Positions 6,429 to 14,522 are shown, counted from the stretch's first letter. The stretch is DNA of 17,182 nt from Parachlamydiales bacterium (GCA_030641465.1 DAOWHK010000166.1:1-17182), one strand, 5' to 3'. Made by a program: numbers and translations. Notes: a model not told the origin generated them from the sequence alone.

Positions 6429-8537
6429 ATGAGCAAGCAGCATAAAGATATAGAACTTCTTCAAAATCGTTTGCACCAAAATCCCCACGCGTTTCTTGGA
6501 ATGCACGCGCTTTTTGAGCAGAAGGTGATTCGAGTATTTCGCCCGGGGCAAAGCAAGGTTGAGATAGAGCTTAAGGGTGAGAAAATCTCGCTTCAAGAAG
6601 TTGGTAAGACGGGTCTTTTTGAGCTCAAAGTGCCAATCGATGTAAAACCTTTAGATTATCAAATTTTATATCCAAGTGGTCTTAAATCTTTTGATCCTTA
6701 TGTCTTTTCTGAGACTTTTAGGGAAAAAAATTTATCCGCCTTTAAGGAGGGAAACCTTTGGAATGCTTTTGAGATGTTTGGAGGAAGACTTGCTGATGGT
6801 GGGGTAAAATTTGCACTTTGGGCACCCAATGCAATGCAGGTATCACTTGTTGGAGATTTTAATGAGTGGGATGGCAATTGCACTCCGATGCGACTTCTTG
6901 GATCATCAGGCGTTTGGGAAATTTTCCTTCCAGGACTTGCTGAAGAAGAAAAGTATAAATTTGAGATCAAAACAAGTGAGGGGCATATCCTTGTAAAGGC
7001 GGATCCTTTTGCGCTGCAAGCAGAATTTCGGCCAGGTACAGCTTCTATTATATGTAATGTTGATTCCTTTAAGTGGGATGATCAAGAGTGGATGAATAAG
7101 CGAGAAGGGCGCAATTACGACAAGGAGCCATTAAATATTTATGAGCTCCATGTTGGATCTTGGATGCAAGAAGATGGAGATTTTATCAACTATCGCACCC
7201 TCGCTTTCAAACTCGTTGATTATTGTAAGAAAATGCATTTTACGCATGTGGAATTTTTACCCCTTTCAGAGCACCCCTATGATGAATCATGGGGGTATCA
7301 AGTGAGTGGATATTATGCAATTACAAGCAGATTTGGAACTGTTAAGGATTTTCAATATTTGGTCGATTATTTGCACAGTTACGATATTGGGGTCCTTTTC
7401 GACTTTGTGCCAGCGCACTTCCCAATGGATGCTTTTGCCTTAGCGCAGTTTGATGGTACTTATCTTTATGAGCATGAAGATCCAAAAAGAGGATTTCATC
7501 CTTCCTGGAATACTCTTATTTTTGATTATGGCAGAAAGGAAGTTGCAAATTTTTTGATAAGCAGCGCACTTTACTATATAGAAAAAATGCATATTGATGG
7601 TATCCGCATGGACGCTGTGGCATCTTTACTTTATTTAGACTTTGAAAGAAATGAGGAGCAGTGGGAGTCCAATCATAAAGGGGGCAGAGAAAATTTAGAG
7701 GCGATAGCTTTTATAAAAAATCTCAATGCTGCAGTTCATGAAAAATTTCCAGGAGTGATCATGATTGCAGAAGATTCCTCTTCCTTTCCAAACGTGACAA
7801 AGCCGGTAAGCGATGGTGGTCTTGGATTTGATTACAAATGGGGTATTGGCTGGATGAGTGATACCCTGCGTGTATTTGAGAGTGATTTTCGATATCGCTC
7901 TTATGAAATGAAACATATTGCCCATGAAATGGAATATTTTTACACAGAAAAATTTATCCTATCTCTTTCCCATGATGAAGTTGTTCATGGCCTTAAAAGT
8001 CTGATAGAAAAAATGCCGGGCGATGAGTTTCAAAAATTTGCAGGAATGCGTCTTCTTCTTAGCTACCAAATGTGTCACCCAGGAAAAAAACTACTCTTTA
8101 TGGGAGGAGAAATTGGGCAGTGGACAGAGTGGTACTGCAAAGAGCAGGTGCATTGGCACTTGCTTGATCGACCCTTACACGCTGGCCTAAAAAAATGCGC
8201 AGAGGACATGAACGAGCTTTATTTAAAAAAAGGGGCATTTTGGGAAAAAGATTTTGATAAAGCAGGGTTTGAGTGGATTGATAAAGAGACCCCTTGCTAC
8301 CTGAGAAGAGGAGAGTCGTCCCAAGTCATCTGTATCCATAATTTTTCTGCGCAGCCCCAAAAAAAGTATGTTGTTGGAACAGTTCGTCCATCATGGATGC
8401 GCGAGATTTTTAATTCTGACAGCAAAGAGTATGGCGGGTTTGGACTTATCAATGAAACAATAGAAATAAATGAGGAGGTAGCAAGCGTTACGTTAGCCCC
8501 TCTTTCTACAATTGTGCTCGAGGGAGATTTTGGATAA
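6429..8537 (+). CDS. glgB: 1,4-alpha-glucan branching enzyme GlgB
   Basis: 702 residues from the ATG at 6429 (a GTG five codons upstream is the alternative). The enzyme cuts alpha-1,4 glucan and re-attaches the piece by alpha-1,6 linkage during glycogen synthesis in the cytoplasm. Domains: an N-terminal CBM48-like N1 region (about 20-110), a second CBM48 (about 120-210, FALWAPNAMQVSLVGDFNEWDG), a GH13 barrel, and a C-terminal beta domain. All four GH13 regions are intact: DFVPAHF (325-331), GIRMDAVAS with nucleophile Asp395, IAEDSS with acid/base Glu448, and LSHDEVVHG with Asp516. These positions are close to those of E. coli (Asp405, Glu458). Length is typical. The stop overlaps the ligA start, so the two are co-transcribed. 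A four-codon ORF (ATG ATT CGA TTA TGA, 6418-6432) ends exactly over the glgB ATG. Confidence 0.96.
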   Translation: MSKQHKDIELLQNRLHQNPHAFLGMHALFEQKVIRVFRPGQSKVEIELKGEKISLQEVGKTGLFELKVPIDVKPLDYQILYPSGLKSFDPYVFSETFREKNLSAFKEGNLWNAFEMFGGRLADGGVKFALWAPNAMQVSLVGDFNEWDGNCTPMRLLGSSGVWEIFLPGLAEEEKYKFEIKTSEGHILVKADPFALQAEFRPGTASIICNVDSFKWDDQEWMNKREGRNYDKEPLNIYELHVGSWMQEDGDFINYRTLAFKLVDYCKKMHFTHVEFLPLSEHPYDESWGYQVSGYYAITSRFGTVKDFQYLVDYLHSYDIGVLFDFVPAHFPMDAFALAQFDGTYLYEHEDPKRGFHPSWNTLIFDYGRKEVANFLISSALYYIEKMHIDGIRMDAVASLLYLDFERNEEQWESNHKGGRENLEAIAFIKNLNAAVHEKFPGVIMIAEDSSSFPNVTKPVSDGGLGFDYKWGIGWMSDTLRVFESDFRYRSYEMKHIAHEMEYFYTEKFILSLSHDEVVHGLKSLIEKMPGDEFQKFAGMRLLLSYQMCHPGKKLLFMGGEIGQWTEWYCKEQVHWHLLDRPLHAGLKKCAEDMNELYLKKGAFWEKDFDKAGFEWIDKETPCYLRRGESSQVICIHNFSAQPQKKYVVGTVRPSWMREIFNSDSKEYGGFGLINETIEINEEVASVTLAPLSTIVLEGDFG

Positions 8538-10530
8538 ACAAGAATATTTAGATCTAATTGAATCAATTAAAAAACATGATAAACTCTATTACGACAAGTG
8601 CAAACCGATTATCTCGGATAAAGAATATGACCATCTTGTAAAAGATCTGGAAAAAATCGAGAAAAAACATCCAGAGTGGATCATAAAAAGCTCTCCGACA
8701 CGAAAGGTAAGCGTTGAAAAGCGCACCAAAGGTTTTAGTCAAGCATCACACATTTCCCCAATGCTCTCATTAAGCAATACTTATTCAAAAGAAGAAATCG
8801 AAGAATTTATCCAAAGGGTTTATAAGCTACTTGAAAAAGAAAACGTGGGATTTTCGTGTGAGCTTAAAATGGATGGAACGGCCATTTCCCTTCGTTATGA
8901 AAAAGGAAATTTAGTGAAAGCCATAACTCGCGGGAACGGAAAAAAAGGAGATGTTGTAACAGAAAATATCCGCACCATTAAAAGCATTCCCGAAAGACTT
9001 CAAGGGCGTGATATTCCAGATCTACTAGAGGTCAGAGGAGAAGTGTATCTTCTACTCAAAGATTTTGAGAACATGAATGCGAAAAACCAAACAGAGGGAA
9101 AAGCTTTATTTGCAAATCCTAGAAATGCCGCAGCAGGCTCTTTAAAACTTCTCGATGCAAAAGAAGTTGAAAAAAGAAATTTGCAAATACTGTGTTATGG
9201 AATAGCTGAAGACTCTTTAAACTCCATAAGCACCCAAGGACAAATTCATGAATTTTTAAAAGGGCACGGGATTCCCGCATGTCATGAAAGCCATTTTGCA
9301 GTAGGTAAAAACGCTCAGGAAATTTTCACATTTATTCAAAAACAAGAAAAGCTCCGAACAACTCTTCCATTTGAAATTGACGGCATAGTGATTAAAGTAA
9401 ATCAGATCGGTGATCATCAAAAGATGGGGACAACTGGAAAAAGTCCAAGGTGGGCGACCGCCTACAAATTTGCAGCAGAAAAAGCCGAGACTATCATAAA
9501 AGATATTTCTGTTCAGGTTGGAAGAACAGGCGTATTAACCCCCGTTGCAGAGCTTGAGCCCGCACTTCTTGCCGGCTCAACAATTTCACGCGCCACGCTG
9601 CATAACGAAGAAGAAGTGCAAAGAAAAGACATTCGCATAGGGGATACCGTCATCATTGAAAAAGGGGGCGATGTGATTCCAAAAGTTGTGGAAGTGATCA
9701 CAAAAAAACGTCCAAAGGAATCAAAACCCTGGAAAATGCCAAATAAATGCCCTATTTGTCAATCAACAGTACAAAAAAAAGAAGGGGAAGTAGCAACGCG
9801 CTGCCCCAATACAAAAGAGTGCGGTGGGCAAAATCACCGTAGGCTATGTTTTTTTACCTCCAAAGCTGCAATGGATATCGAAAATCTTGGACCAAAAATT
9901 GTCGCGAAATTTATCGATGCTGGAATCTTGCAGCAATTTTCTGATATTTACAAACTCAAAGCGGAAGATTTAATGCAGCTTGAGGGGTTTAAAGAAACTT
10001 CCATAAAAAATCTTCTCGAAAGCATTGAAAAATCCAAGACGCCAGCACTTGCGCGGTTTATTTTTGCACTCGGCATTCCTCATGTAGGAATAGAGACCGC
10101 AGAACTTGTTGCAAATCACTATGGCACCTTAGAAGAAGCAAAAAAAGCAAACAAAGAAGAGCTCATAGAGATAGAAGGAATTGGTGAAACTGTCGCGACA
10201 TCTATCGAAGAGTATTTTGCACATCCTCTTCATCTCAAGCAAATTGATGAGCTTTTAGATCTTGGGGTGAAACCAAAACCTGCAGAAAAAATAAAAAATA
10301 CCAGTCATGCCTTTTTTGGAAAAACTTTTGTACTAACAGGAAGTTTAAGTTCGTATACAAGATCTGTTGCAACTCGGCTTATCAAAGAGCGTGGAGGAAA
10401 AACCTCTTCTTCAGTGAGTGCAAAAACAGACTTTATCCTCGCAGGAGAAGATCCTGGATCCAAATATGATAAAGCAAAAAAACTAGGAATAAAAATTTTT
10501 AGCGAAGAAGCTTTTACCAAGGTTCTTTAA
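8530..10530 (+). CDS. ligA: NAD-dependent DNA ligase LigA
   Basis: 666 residues. Seals nicks using NAD+ in replication and repair. Start: TTG at 8530, giving (L/M)DKQEYLDLIESIKKHDKLYY; this puts the conserved HDKLYY at the same distance from the N-terminus as HHEYLYH in E. coli, and GAGGGAG ends 3 bases upstream. A TTG at 8512 is possible but has no better site, and there is no early in-frame ATG. Domains in order: Ia (YYDK...ISDKEYD), adenylation domain with KMDG at 113-116 (Lys113 nucleophile), OB fold (VQVGRTGVLTPVAELEP), Cys4 zinc finger (CPIC...RCPNTKECGGQ), helix-hairpin-helix repeats (LEGFKETSIKNLL, IEGIGETVA), and a C-terminal BRCT domain (GKTFVLTGSL...GGKTSSSVSAKTDFILAGEDPGSKYDKA). 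Complete and apparently functional. It overlaps glgB by 8 bp and converges with a repeat gene across 8 bp. Confidence 0.96.
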   Translation: MDKQEYLDLIESIKKHDKLYYDKCKPIISDKEYDHLVKDLEKIEKKHPEWIIKSSPTRKVSVEKRTKGFSQASHISPMLSLSNTYSKEEIEEFIQRVYKLLEKENVGFSCELKMDGTAISLRYEKGNLVKAITRGNGKKGDVVTENIRTIKSIPERLQGRDIPDLLEVRGEVYLLLKDFENMNAKNQTEGKALFANPRNAAAGSLKLLDAKEVEKRNLQILCYGIAEDSLNSISTQGQIHEFLKGHGIPACHESHFAVGKNAQEIFTFIQKQEKLRTTLPFEIDGIVIKVNQIGDHQKMGTTGKSPRWATAYKFAAEKAETIIKDISVQVGRTGVLTPVAELEPALLAGSTISRATLHNEEEVQRKDIRIGDTVIIEKGGDVIPKVVEVITKKRPKESKPWKMPNKCPICQSTVQKKEGEVATRCPNTKECGGQNHRRLCFFTSKAAMDIENLGPKIVAKFIDAGILQQFSDIYKLKAEDLMQLEGFKETSIKNLLESIEKSKTPALARFIFALGIPHVGIETAELVANHYGTLEEAKKANKEELIEIEGIGETVATSIEEYFAHPLHLKQIDELLDLGVKPKPAEKIKNTSHAFFGKTFVLTGSLSSYTRSVATRLIKERGGKTSSSVSAKTDFILAGEDPGSKYDKAKKLGIKIFSEEAFTKVL

Positions 10531-10538
10531 GAAAAAAT

Positions 10539-11663
10539 TTACCCTCCTTCCTGGTGCGTCTGAAATAGCCTTTGGCTTGCAAACTGAAGAGAGGAAGGAT
10601 CTTGTTGAACAGCCGCAAATACAATGGCTACGTAATCTCGAATCCTTGCAGACCCGTATTGAAGAGCTAAACCGTTTTGTGTCACGGCTCTTAGCATGAA
10701 AGGTATATTGTTCATAAGTAGCTGATCTACAAGAGCATATACTTGAATGTTTAGCTCCGCTATTGCAATCAAGAAATTCGGCTCAAGGCGAAGCCTTGCA
10801 CTTGCATATTGAAAAGCCCGGATATCGAGCTGCGCCGCCGCAAGCATGAAATTATGGTCATCTTTAATCAGGCCATTTATATATTGAAGAGCCTGGATAT
10901 CGAGCTGAGCTGCTGCGAGCATGAAATCCTGATTGTATTTAAGCCCGGCACGCGCATAGTGAAGGGTATCGATGTTGTGCTGAGCCGCTGCAAGCATGAA
11001 AGCATGGTTATTTGTAAGCCGGTTACTTGCCTCTTGAAGAGCCCGGATATCGAGCTGAGCTGCTGCGAGCATGAAGGCATGATTATTTGTAAGCCGGACA
11101 CTTGCATATTGAAGAGCCCAGATATGGTGCTGAGCCGCTGCAAGCATGAAAGCGTGATTATCTTTAAGCCGGGTACTTGCATATTGAAGAGCCCAGATAT
11201 TGTGCTGAGCTGCTGCGAGCATGAAATCGTGATTGTTTCTAAGCCGGGCACTTGCATGGGGAAGAGCCCTGATATTGTGCTCAGCCGCTGCGAGCATGAA
11301 GGCATGGTCATTGAGAAGTCTTGGACTTGCATTGTAAAGAGAATTGTTTGCGCGAAAATCCTCTAACATGAAGTCATAGTCATCATACCACATATCCATA
11401 ATAAGAATGATTAAATTTCCAGTCCCAGGTATCAATAATGCGAGGCATCGCCCAAATTCTTTTTGATCTAGATGAGTATAGTAGTGACTGTTATTAATAG
11501 TGTCTTCTTCGAGATAGGGCAGTACCACAATTTTTTGAAATAAATCAATGAGGTTTGTCACAGTGCTCACGATTGGTACATAGTCACAAAAATTATCAAT
11601 AGCCACCAAAGGCACATAATCACAAATGCTATAGGGATTAAGTGAAGAGGCTTCGATGCTCAT
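10539..11663 (-). CDS. DUF4116-type repeat protein, 11 repeats, Gly-Gly C-terminus
   Basis: 374 residues. ATG preceded by AAAGGA at 7 bases. The N-terminus is close to the paralogue at 5197-6324: SICDYVPLVAIDNFCDYVPIV, with the same CDYxPxV duplication, then a DLFQKIVV helix, HYYTHLDQK and a hydrophobic stretch (about 74-91). Residues 96-370 are eleven 25-residue repeats, consensus xxFMLAAAQxxIxALQYASxRLxxN, very regular in the middle; the last three are diverged and match the last repeats of the other copies, as a capping unit would. Ends HQEGG. Function unknown; predicted helical solenoid, possible secreted effector. It is the last gene of the amplified block, 63 bp after an X remnant. Only a weak promoter is seen upstream (TTCAAA, 17 bp, TATGCT at 11697-11725). 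Confidence 0.82.
   Translation of the reverse strand: MSIEASSLNPYSICDYVPLVAIDNFCDYVPIVSTVTNLIDLFQKIVVLPYLEEDTINNSHYYTHLDQKEFGRCLALLIPGTGNLIILIMDMWYDDYDFMLEDFRANNSLYNASPRLLNDHAFMLAAAEHNIRALPHASARLRNNHDFMLAAAQHNIWALQYASTRLKDNHAFMLAAAQHHIWALQYASVRLTNNHAFMLAAAQLDIRALQEASNRLTNNHAFMLAAAQHNIDTLHYARAGLKYNQDFMLAAAQLDIQALQYINGLIKDDHNFMLAAAQLDIRAFQYASARLRLEPNFLIAIAELNIQVYALVDQLLMNNIPFMLRAVTQNGLALQYGSARIRDYVAIVFAAVQQDPSSLQFASQRLFQTHQEGG
10831..11295 (-). repeat. 75-bp coding repeats with 150-bp higher-order period
   Basis: Units begin every 75 bp at 10831, 10906, 10981, 11056, 11131, 11206 and 11281 with no drift in register. On the coding strand the conserved MLAAA segment alternates strictly between CTT...GCG and CTC...GCA forms in the first six units; the seventh is mixed. 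Both forms encode the same residues. Confidence 0.85.
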
Positions 11664-11726
11664 AAAAATTCCTTTGGAAAAATAATATTTCTAACCAGCA
11701 TAGCGACTTATTGATTATTTTTGAAT

Positions 11727-11951
11727 CTATACACATACCGGACGGCAGATTCGCAACTTAGATTTGAAGAAAATCCTGCTCTCTAGCAAGTTCTCTAAAT
11801 AAGAAAATGACGTTCTAGCGTCAAACACAGCTGTAAAATCATGTCCTCTAGTTTTAGATTGGAGGCGATATTTTTCGTGAAAATTCATGAGGCTTTCTAG
11901 TTGAACAGTCACAAACCAGGCTTTTTCTAGGCGCTGTTTGATAGAAGAAAT
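11727..11951 (-). pseudogene. 3' remnant of gene X (copy c)
   Basis: Directly after the TGA of the upstream DUF4116 gene, and in the same frame, 74 codons encode a diverged copy of the C-terminus of the X gene at 14524-15372. Shared landmarks are LEKAWF(V/L)T, GHDFTAVF and the (S)F-x(n)-LRI end. It ends in TAG at 11727. A 27-base stretch (11822-11848) including the GHDFTAVF codons is almost unchanged from copies a and b. A GTG at 11912 could start a 61-residue peptide, but there is no ribosome site, so it is called a remnant. It sits 63 bp before the next DUF4116 gene. Confidence 0.65.
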
Positions 11952-12825
11952 TCACCCTCCTTGCTGTAATTGCCCAAAAAGTCGAGGACTTGCAAACTGA
12001 AGGGCTGAGTTGTCTTGCTGAGTAGCTGCTTGTACTAAATTATCATCATCTTGCAACCTTGGACTGGTGAACTGAAGAGCTAAACCGTTGTGCTGACAAG
12101 CTGCAAGCATGAAGTTATAATCAAATCGAAGCCGGAAATCTGCGTATTGAAGAGCGGCAATGTCTACCAAATATGCAGCTCTGATTAGATCGTTGTTATT
12201 TCGAAGCCGGTCACTTGCATAAAGAAGAGCGGAGTGATTTTGCAGGCTAGCTGTTAGCATGAAGGCATAGTCGTCTCGAAAACGGGCATGAGTATTCTGA
12301 AGAACTAAACTGTTTTGTATGCTTGCCATTAGCATGAAGTCGTGGTCATCTTTAAGCCGATTACTAGCAGAGTGTATTGCTGATTCGTATAGCGGAATAG
12401 CTTCTAGCATAAAGGAGGGGTCATCCCGAAGCCGATCACTAGCATAATAAAGAGCCTCGATGTCTTGCTGACAAGCCTCTAACATAAAGTCGTGGTCATC
12501 TAGAAGGCGATAACTAGCAGAGTAGATTGATGACTCGTTTAGCTCAATAGCGTCTAGCATGATGTCATGGTCATCATACCCTCTATTCATAAAGTCATAA
12601 ATAATTACTAAAATATTTCCATAGAAAGCTACTAATAGTATGAAGCACCTAAAATAACTTTTCCGGTCTAAGTGAGTGTAATAGTGATTGTTATGGATAG
12701 TGTCTTGTTCGAGGCATGGGAGTACAACAATTTTTTGAAATAAATCAACGAGATTTGTTGTAGTACTTATATGGTACATAATCACAAATGTTATCGATAG
12801 CTGATAAAGAGTGTCCTATCTGCAT
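11952..12825 (-). pseudogene. DUF4116-type repeat gene, 8 repeats, frameshifted near its start
   Basis: The ATG at 12825 opens MQIGHSLSAIDNICDYVP, homologous to the N-terminus of the paralogues, but this frame meets TGA after a few more codons. The rest (TTNLVDLFQKIVVLPCLEQ...) is intact in another frame. Against the 10539-11663 gene, about two bases are missing around 12765-12772 (GTACCATATAAG versus GTACCAATCGTGAG). The long frame can only start at a GTG at 12785 with no ribosome site. Past the break it has HYYTHLDRK, a hydrophobic stretch, eight 25-residue repeats (11970-12569) and the C-terminus QLQQGG. Without the frameshift it would have about 290 residues. Whether an N-terminally shortened protein is made is unknown. 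It is the smallest array of the family here. Confidence 0.75.
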
Positions 12826-12941
12826 GAGAATTTTTTCCTAAAACAATAAAATTCGCAGTGAGGTTATTAGAAAAATTTTAAAGTATCAATTGGAAAATAT
12901 GCATGCAGAGAATTTACAAGGAAAGTATGTGATTTAGCTTT

Positions 12942-13059
12942 TTTAAGCGGGAAGATGCGCAACATTGATTCGTAGAAAGCTCTGCTCTTTTATGGGCTCT
13001 TTAAAAAGAGAAAAAGACTTTCTTGCGCCAAACACAGCTGTAAAATCATGTCCTCCAAT
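12942..13059. repeat. 118-bp direct repeat, downstream copy of 14523-14640
   Basis: Same orientation as 14523-14640 and about 97% identical, with four mismatches clustered at the middle. It covers the 3' end of gene X from its stop codon to the GGHDFTAVF codons. Identity ends abruptly at 13060, marking a recombination junction next to the end of the DUF4116 gene. Confidence 0.9.
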
Positions 13060-13083
13060 AGTGAGCATGACTCTACAAAAAAT
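12943..13083 (-). pseudogene. 3' remnant of gene X (copy b)
   Basis: Follows the TGA of the 14-repeat DUF4116 gene in the same frame. 46 codons run to TAA at 12943, and the last 36 or so match copy a almost perfectly (GGHDFTAVFG(A/S)RKSFSLFKEPI, then the same 15-residue end). The first codons (IFCRVM) match nothing in X. An ATG at 13068 would give a 41-residue peptide without a ribosome site. Best read as debris of a duplicated X gene. Confidence 0.7.
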
Positions 13084-14439
13084 TCATCCCCCCTCTTGAA
13101 ATCGGTCATAAAGTCGATGACTAGCAAACTCAAGAGCCAGGCCGTTTTGCGCTATAGCAGCTCTTACTATGTTGTCGTTATCTTGAAACGGTCGAATTGC
13201 AAACTCAAGAGCTAAACCGTTTTGCTGACAAGCCGCCAGCACAAAAGCATAATCACCCTGAAGCCGCGCACTTGCAGGACGAAGAGCCCGGATGTCTTGT
13301 TGAATAGCCGCTAGCATGAAAGCATTGTCATCTTTAAGGCGAGCACTAGCAAACTGAAGGGCCATGATGTCTTGCTGATAAGCCGCTAGCATGAAAGCAT
13401 TGTCATCTTTAAGCCGATCACTAGCGCTCAGAATAGCAAAGGTGTTTTGTTGGCAAGCTGCTAACATGAAAACATTGTCATCTATAAGGCGAGCACTAGC
13501 ATATATAAGAGCCTCGAAGTCTTGTTGAAAAGCCGCTAGCATGAAATTATAGTCGTCCTTGAGGCGCTGACTTGTAAACCGAAGAGCCCTGATGTCTTGT
13601 TGAAAAGCCGCTAGCATGAAAGCATTGTCATCTTTAAGCCGCGCACTTGCAAACAAAGCAGCTCCGTCGTTTTGTTGACAAGCTGCTAGCATGAAAGCCT
13701 GATCATCCCGAAGCCGCGCACTTGCAAACTGAGCAGCTCTGCCGTTTTGCTGGCTAGCTGCTAGCATGAAAGCCTGATCATCTCGAAGCCGATTACTGGC
13801 ACTCAGAAGAGCCGTGATGTTTTGCTGACAAGCTGCTAGCATGAAAGCCTGATCATCTCGAGGTCGATCATTAGCATGTTGAAGAGGCACGATATCTTGC
13901 TGGCTAGCTGCTAGCACAAAATTACGATCATTTCTAAGGCGGGTACTTGCAAATTGAAGAGCTGAGCCGTTTTGCTGACAAGCTGCTAGCATGAAAGCAT
14001 TGTCATCTATAAGGCGAGTACTAGCATATAAAAGAGCTCCGATGTCTTGCTGACAAGCCGCAAGTACTATATTTTCATTATCTTTAAGTCGGTCACTTGC
14101 AAATCTAAGATTGTAGCCATTACGCTGAACTGCCCCTAGGATATAGTCATAGTCATCATAGCCTCTATTCACAAAGTCAAAAATAGCCACTAAAAGACCT
14201 CCAAAAGGAGGTAGTAATATTATGATACACCTAGAAAAACTTTTTTGACTTAGGTGAGTATAGTAGGGACTGTTATGAATAGCTTCTTGTTCGAGATATG
14301 GAAGCACAACTGTTTTTAGAAATAAATCAACGAGGTTTTTTCCAGTACCTACAACAGGTGTGTAATCACAAATATCAGTAAATGAGATGGGCGAAAAGGG
14401 TCGATTAGCAATGTCTGATAAATAGCCTGTAGTTTGCAT
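13084..14439 (-). CDS. DUF4116-type repeat protein, 14 repeats, Gly-Gly C-terminus
   Basis: 451 residues, the longest copy. ATG with AGGGAG about 11 bases upstream and a promoter 32-60 bp upstream. The N-terminus differs from the other copies up to ICDYTPVV and has a single CDYxPxV element; then NLVDLFLKTVVLPYLEQ, YYTHLSQKSFSRC and a hydrophobic stretch (about 72-90). Residues 97-446 are fourteen 25-residue repeats, consensus xxFMLAACQQxxxALxFASxRLxDD, with Cys common at the seventh position. Ends RFQEGG followed by TGA. Predicted all-helical solenoid of unknown function, possibly a binding scaffold delivered to the host. Located between the split X gene (84 bp upstream) and an X remnant immediately downstream. 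Regular repeats and an intact frame suggest it is expressed. Confidence 0.83.
   Translation of the reverse strand: MQTTGYLSDIANRPFSPISFTDICDYTPVVGTGKNLVDLFLKTVVLPYLEQEAIHNSPYYTHLSQKSFSRCIIILLPPFGGLLVAIFDFVNRGYDDYDYILGAVQRNGYNLRFASDRLKDNENIVLAACQQDIGALLYASTRLIDDNAFMLAACQQNGSALQFASTRLRNDRNFVLAASQQDIVPLQHANDRPRDDQAFMLAACQQNITALLSASNRLRDDQAFMLAASQQNGRAAQFASARLRDDQAFMLAACQQNDGAALFASARLKDDNAFMLAAFQQDIRALRFTSQRLKDDYNFMLAAFQQDFEALIYASARLIDDNVFMLAACQQNTFAILSASDRLKDDNAFMLAAYQQDIMALQFASARLKDDNAFMLAAIQQDIRALRPASARLQGDYAFVLAACQQNGLALEFAIRPFQDNDNIVRAAIAQNGLALEFASHRLYDRFQEGG
13102..14151 (-). repeat. Array of fourteen 75-bp coding repeats
   Basis: In-register 75-bp units without indels. Near-identical cores recur at 13681, 13756 and 13831 (agctgctagcatgaaagcct followed by gatcatc), showing recent local duplication or conversion inside the array. 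Confidence 0.85.
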
Positions 14440-14470
14440 AATAATTTATCTCCCTAATTGATTCGCCAAG

Positions 14471-14499
14471 ATGATACTGTAAAAATTTTAAAATAGCAA
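14471..14499 (-). promoter_or_regulatory. Promoter of the 14-repeat DUF4116 gene
   Basis: TTGCTA (14494-14499) and TATCAT (14471-14476) on the minus strand with a 17-bp spacer; matches are four and five of six. A related but decayed version lies upstream of the frameshifted copy (TTGATA at 12884-12889; -10 position reads TAACCT). Confidence 0.5.
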
Positions 14500-14522
14500 T
14501 GAAGAGGCAAGCAGTAAAATAG

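Noticed and set aside
10809..11366. Long open frames on the plus strand and in a second minus frame (10809-11366, 10877-11332)
   Set aside because: They are shadows of the 75-bp repeats: because the unit length is a multiple of three and stop-free in several frames, any open frame is copied along the array. No ribosome sites.
11952..12785. A 277-residue gene starting at GTG 12785
   Set aside because: The homologous N-terminus is found upstream in another frame from ATG 12825, so the GTG start is a product of the frameshift.
10539..14151. Repeat arrays looking like CRISPR at first glance
   Set aside because: 75-bp units are directly adjacent, without unique spacers, have no dyad symmetry, and encode a regular protein.
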